Shown here: piece after piece, positions 63,880 through 64,000 of the stretch
Layout: each line of letters starts with the position of its first letter
How positions within the stretch are numbered: the stretch's first letter is position 1
Assembly: GCA_036245805.1 (NCBI GenBank)
Contig: BTRK01000003.1
Coordinates: 8,122,001-8,186,000 of the forward strand
Reading direction: 5' to 3'
Length of the DNA: 64,000 bases
Source of the DNA: Pristionchus mayeri
Lineage: Eukaryota; Nematoda; Chromadorea; Rhabditida; Neodiplogasteridae
The notes under the pieces: generated by a model
Told to the model about the DNA's origin: nothing
What the model saw: only the letters and a program-made list of their open reading frames with translations
The model's database searches: none
Made by a program: the position numbers and the translations under genes

Positions 63880-64000
63880 TGGTGAGAGCTGGCTTAAAAC
63901 GTTTTAAAGGCTCGTGAGGCCGAGGGCGATCCGAAAAAGTTGGAATGGGGCGAAGCCCCAATCCAACTTTTCGGATCGCCCTCGGCCTCACGAGCCTTTC
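63880..64000. repeat. Strong hairpin, copy 2, running off the window
   Basis: GAGAGCTGGCTTAAAACGTT and the following hairpin repeat 63638-63765. The stem runs from GAAAGGCTCGTGAGGCCGAG type ends to a TGGGGCGAAGCCCCA centre, with about 45 bp per side and one or two mismatches. The window ends within or just after the right arm. Confidence 0.85.

Overview
The window looks like nuclear DNA of a nematode, and a diplogastrid such as Pristionchus is my best guess. The reasons are AT-rich sequence, short exons with TTTCAG-type acceptors and GTACGG/GTATACGG donors, mariner/maT-type transposons, a RAB-33-like gene end, and very many fold-back repeats. The species call is inference. No bacterial operon, CRISPR array or rRNA was seen.

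The main content is a graveyard of P4-ATPase (phospholipid flippase) gene pieces. At least 35 exon-sized matches to one P4-ATPase type lie on both strands. They cover the actuator domain (FFPADLIL-like, DGET-like), GVVIYTGHDAK, the PISL helix, LNEELGQ, DKTGTLT, GVxYGD, SPDE, ASDYA...HGAW, the C-terminal membrane helices, and a last exon ending near ISQxDMVRN. Many have stops, frameshifts, lost splice sites or altered catalytic motifs. Some are clean exons with canonical splice sites, but I see no complete gene. From 7.3 to 13.6 kb the C-terminal exons are in correct order on the + strand. A second run follows at 15.0-18.7 kb, then single-exon copies at 20.4 and 21.6 kb. From 23.9 to 50 kb most pieces are on the - strand in scrambled order, and 60.4-63.5 kb holds another + strand set.

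Two partial copies of a RAB-33-like small GTPase 3' end (22.1-22.8 and 27.5-28.1 kb, + strand) sit in the middle. Both end in Trp-Cys-Cys-stop, and neither shows a complete GTPase core.

Mobile and fold-back DNA fills the spaces. There is an intact 342-aa maT-type transposase in a 1291-bp element with perfect terminal inverted repeats and a TA duplication (55214-56504). There is also a dead mariner (52.37-53.35 kb), an 885-bp non-coding mariner-like element, a 5'-truncated LINE (37.9-38.6 kb), three hAT-like MITEs, one GC-rich MITE with a 4-bp duplication inside a P4-ATPase exon, and about ten large fold-backs of 0.5-1.6 kb.

The right third (47-60.6 kb) is a set of segmental duplications. A 2.2-kb block is present twice directly (47155-49362, 57220-59428) and partly inverted (54729-56948, split by the maT element). 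Between them is a giant palindrome with two ~2.06-kb arms (49686-51745 and 52669-54728). A third, almost perfect 347-bp inverted pair (59428-59774 and 60203-60550) carries a P4-ATPase exon. These recent rearrangements suggest inverted duplication is the process that shuffled the flippase exons.
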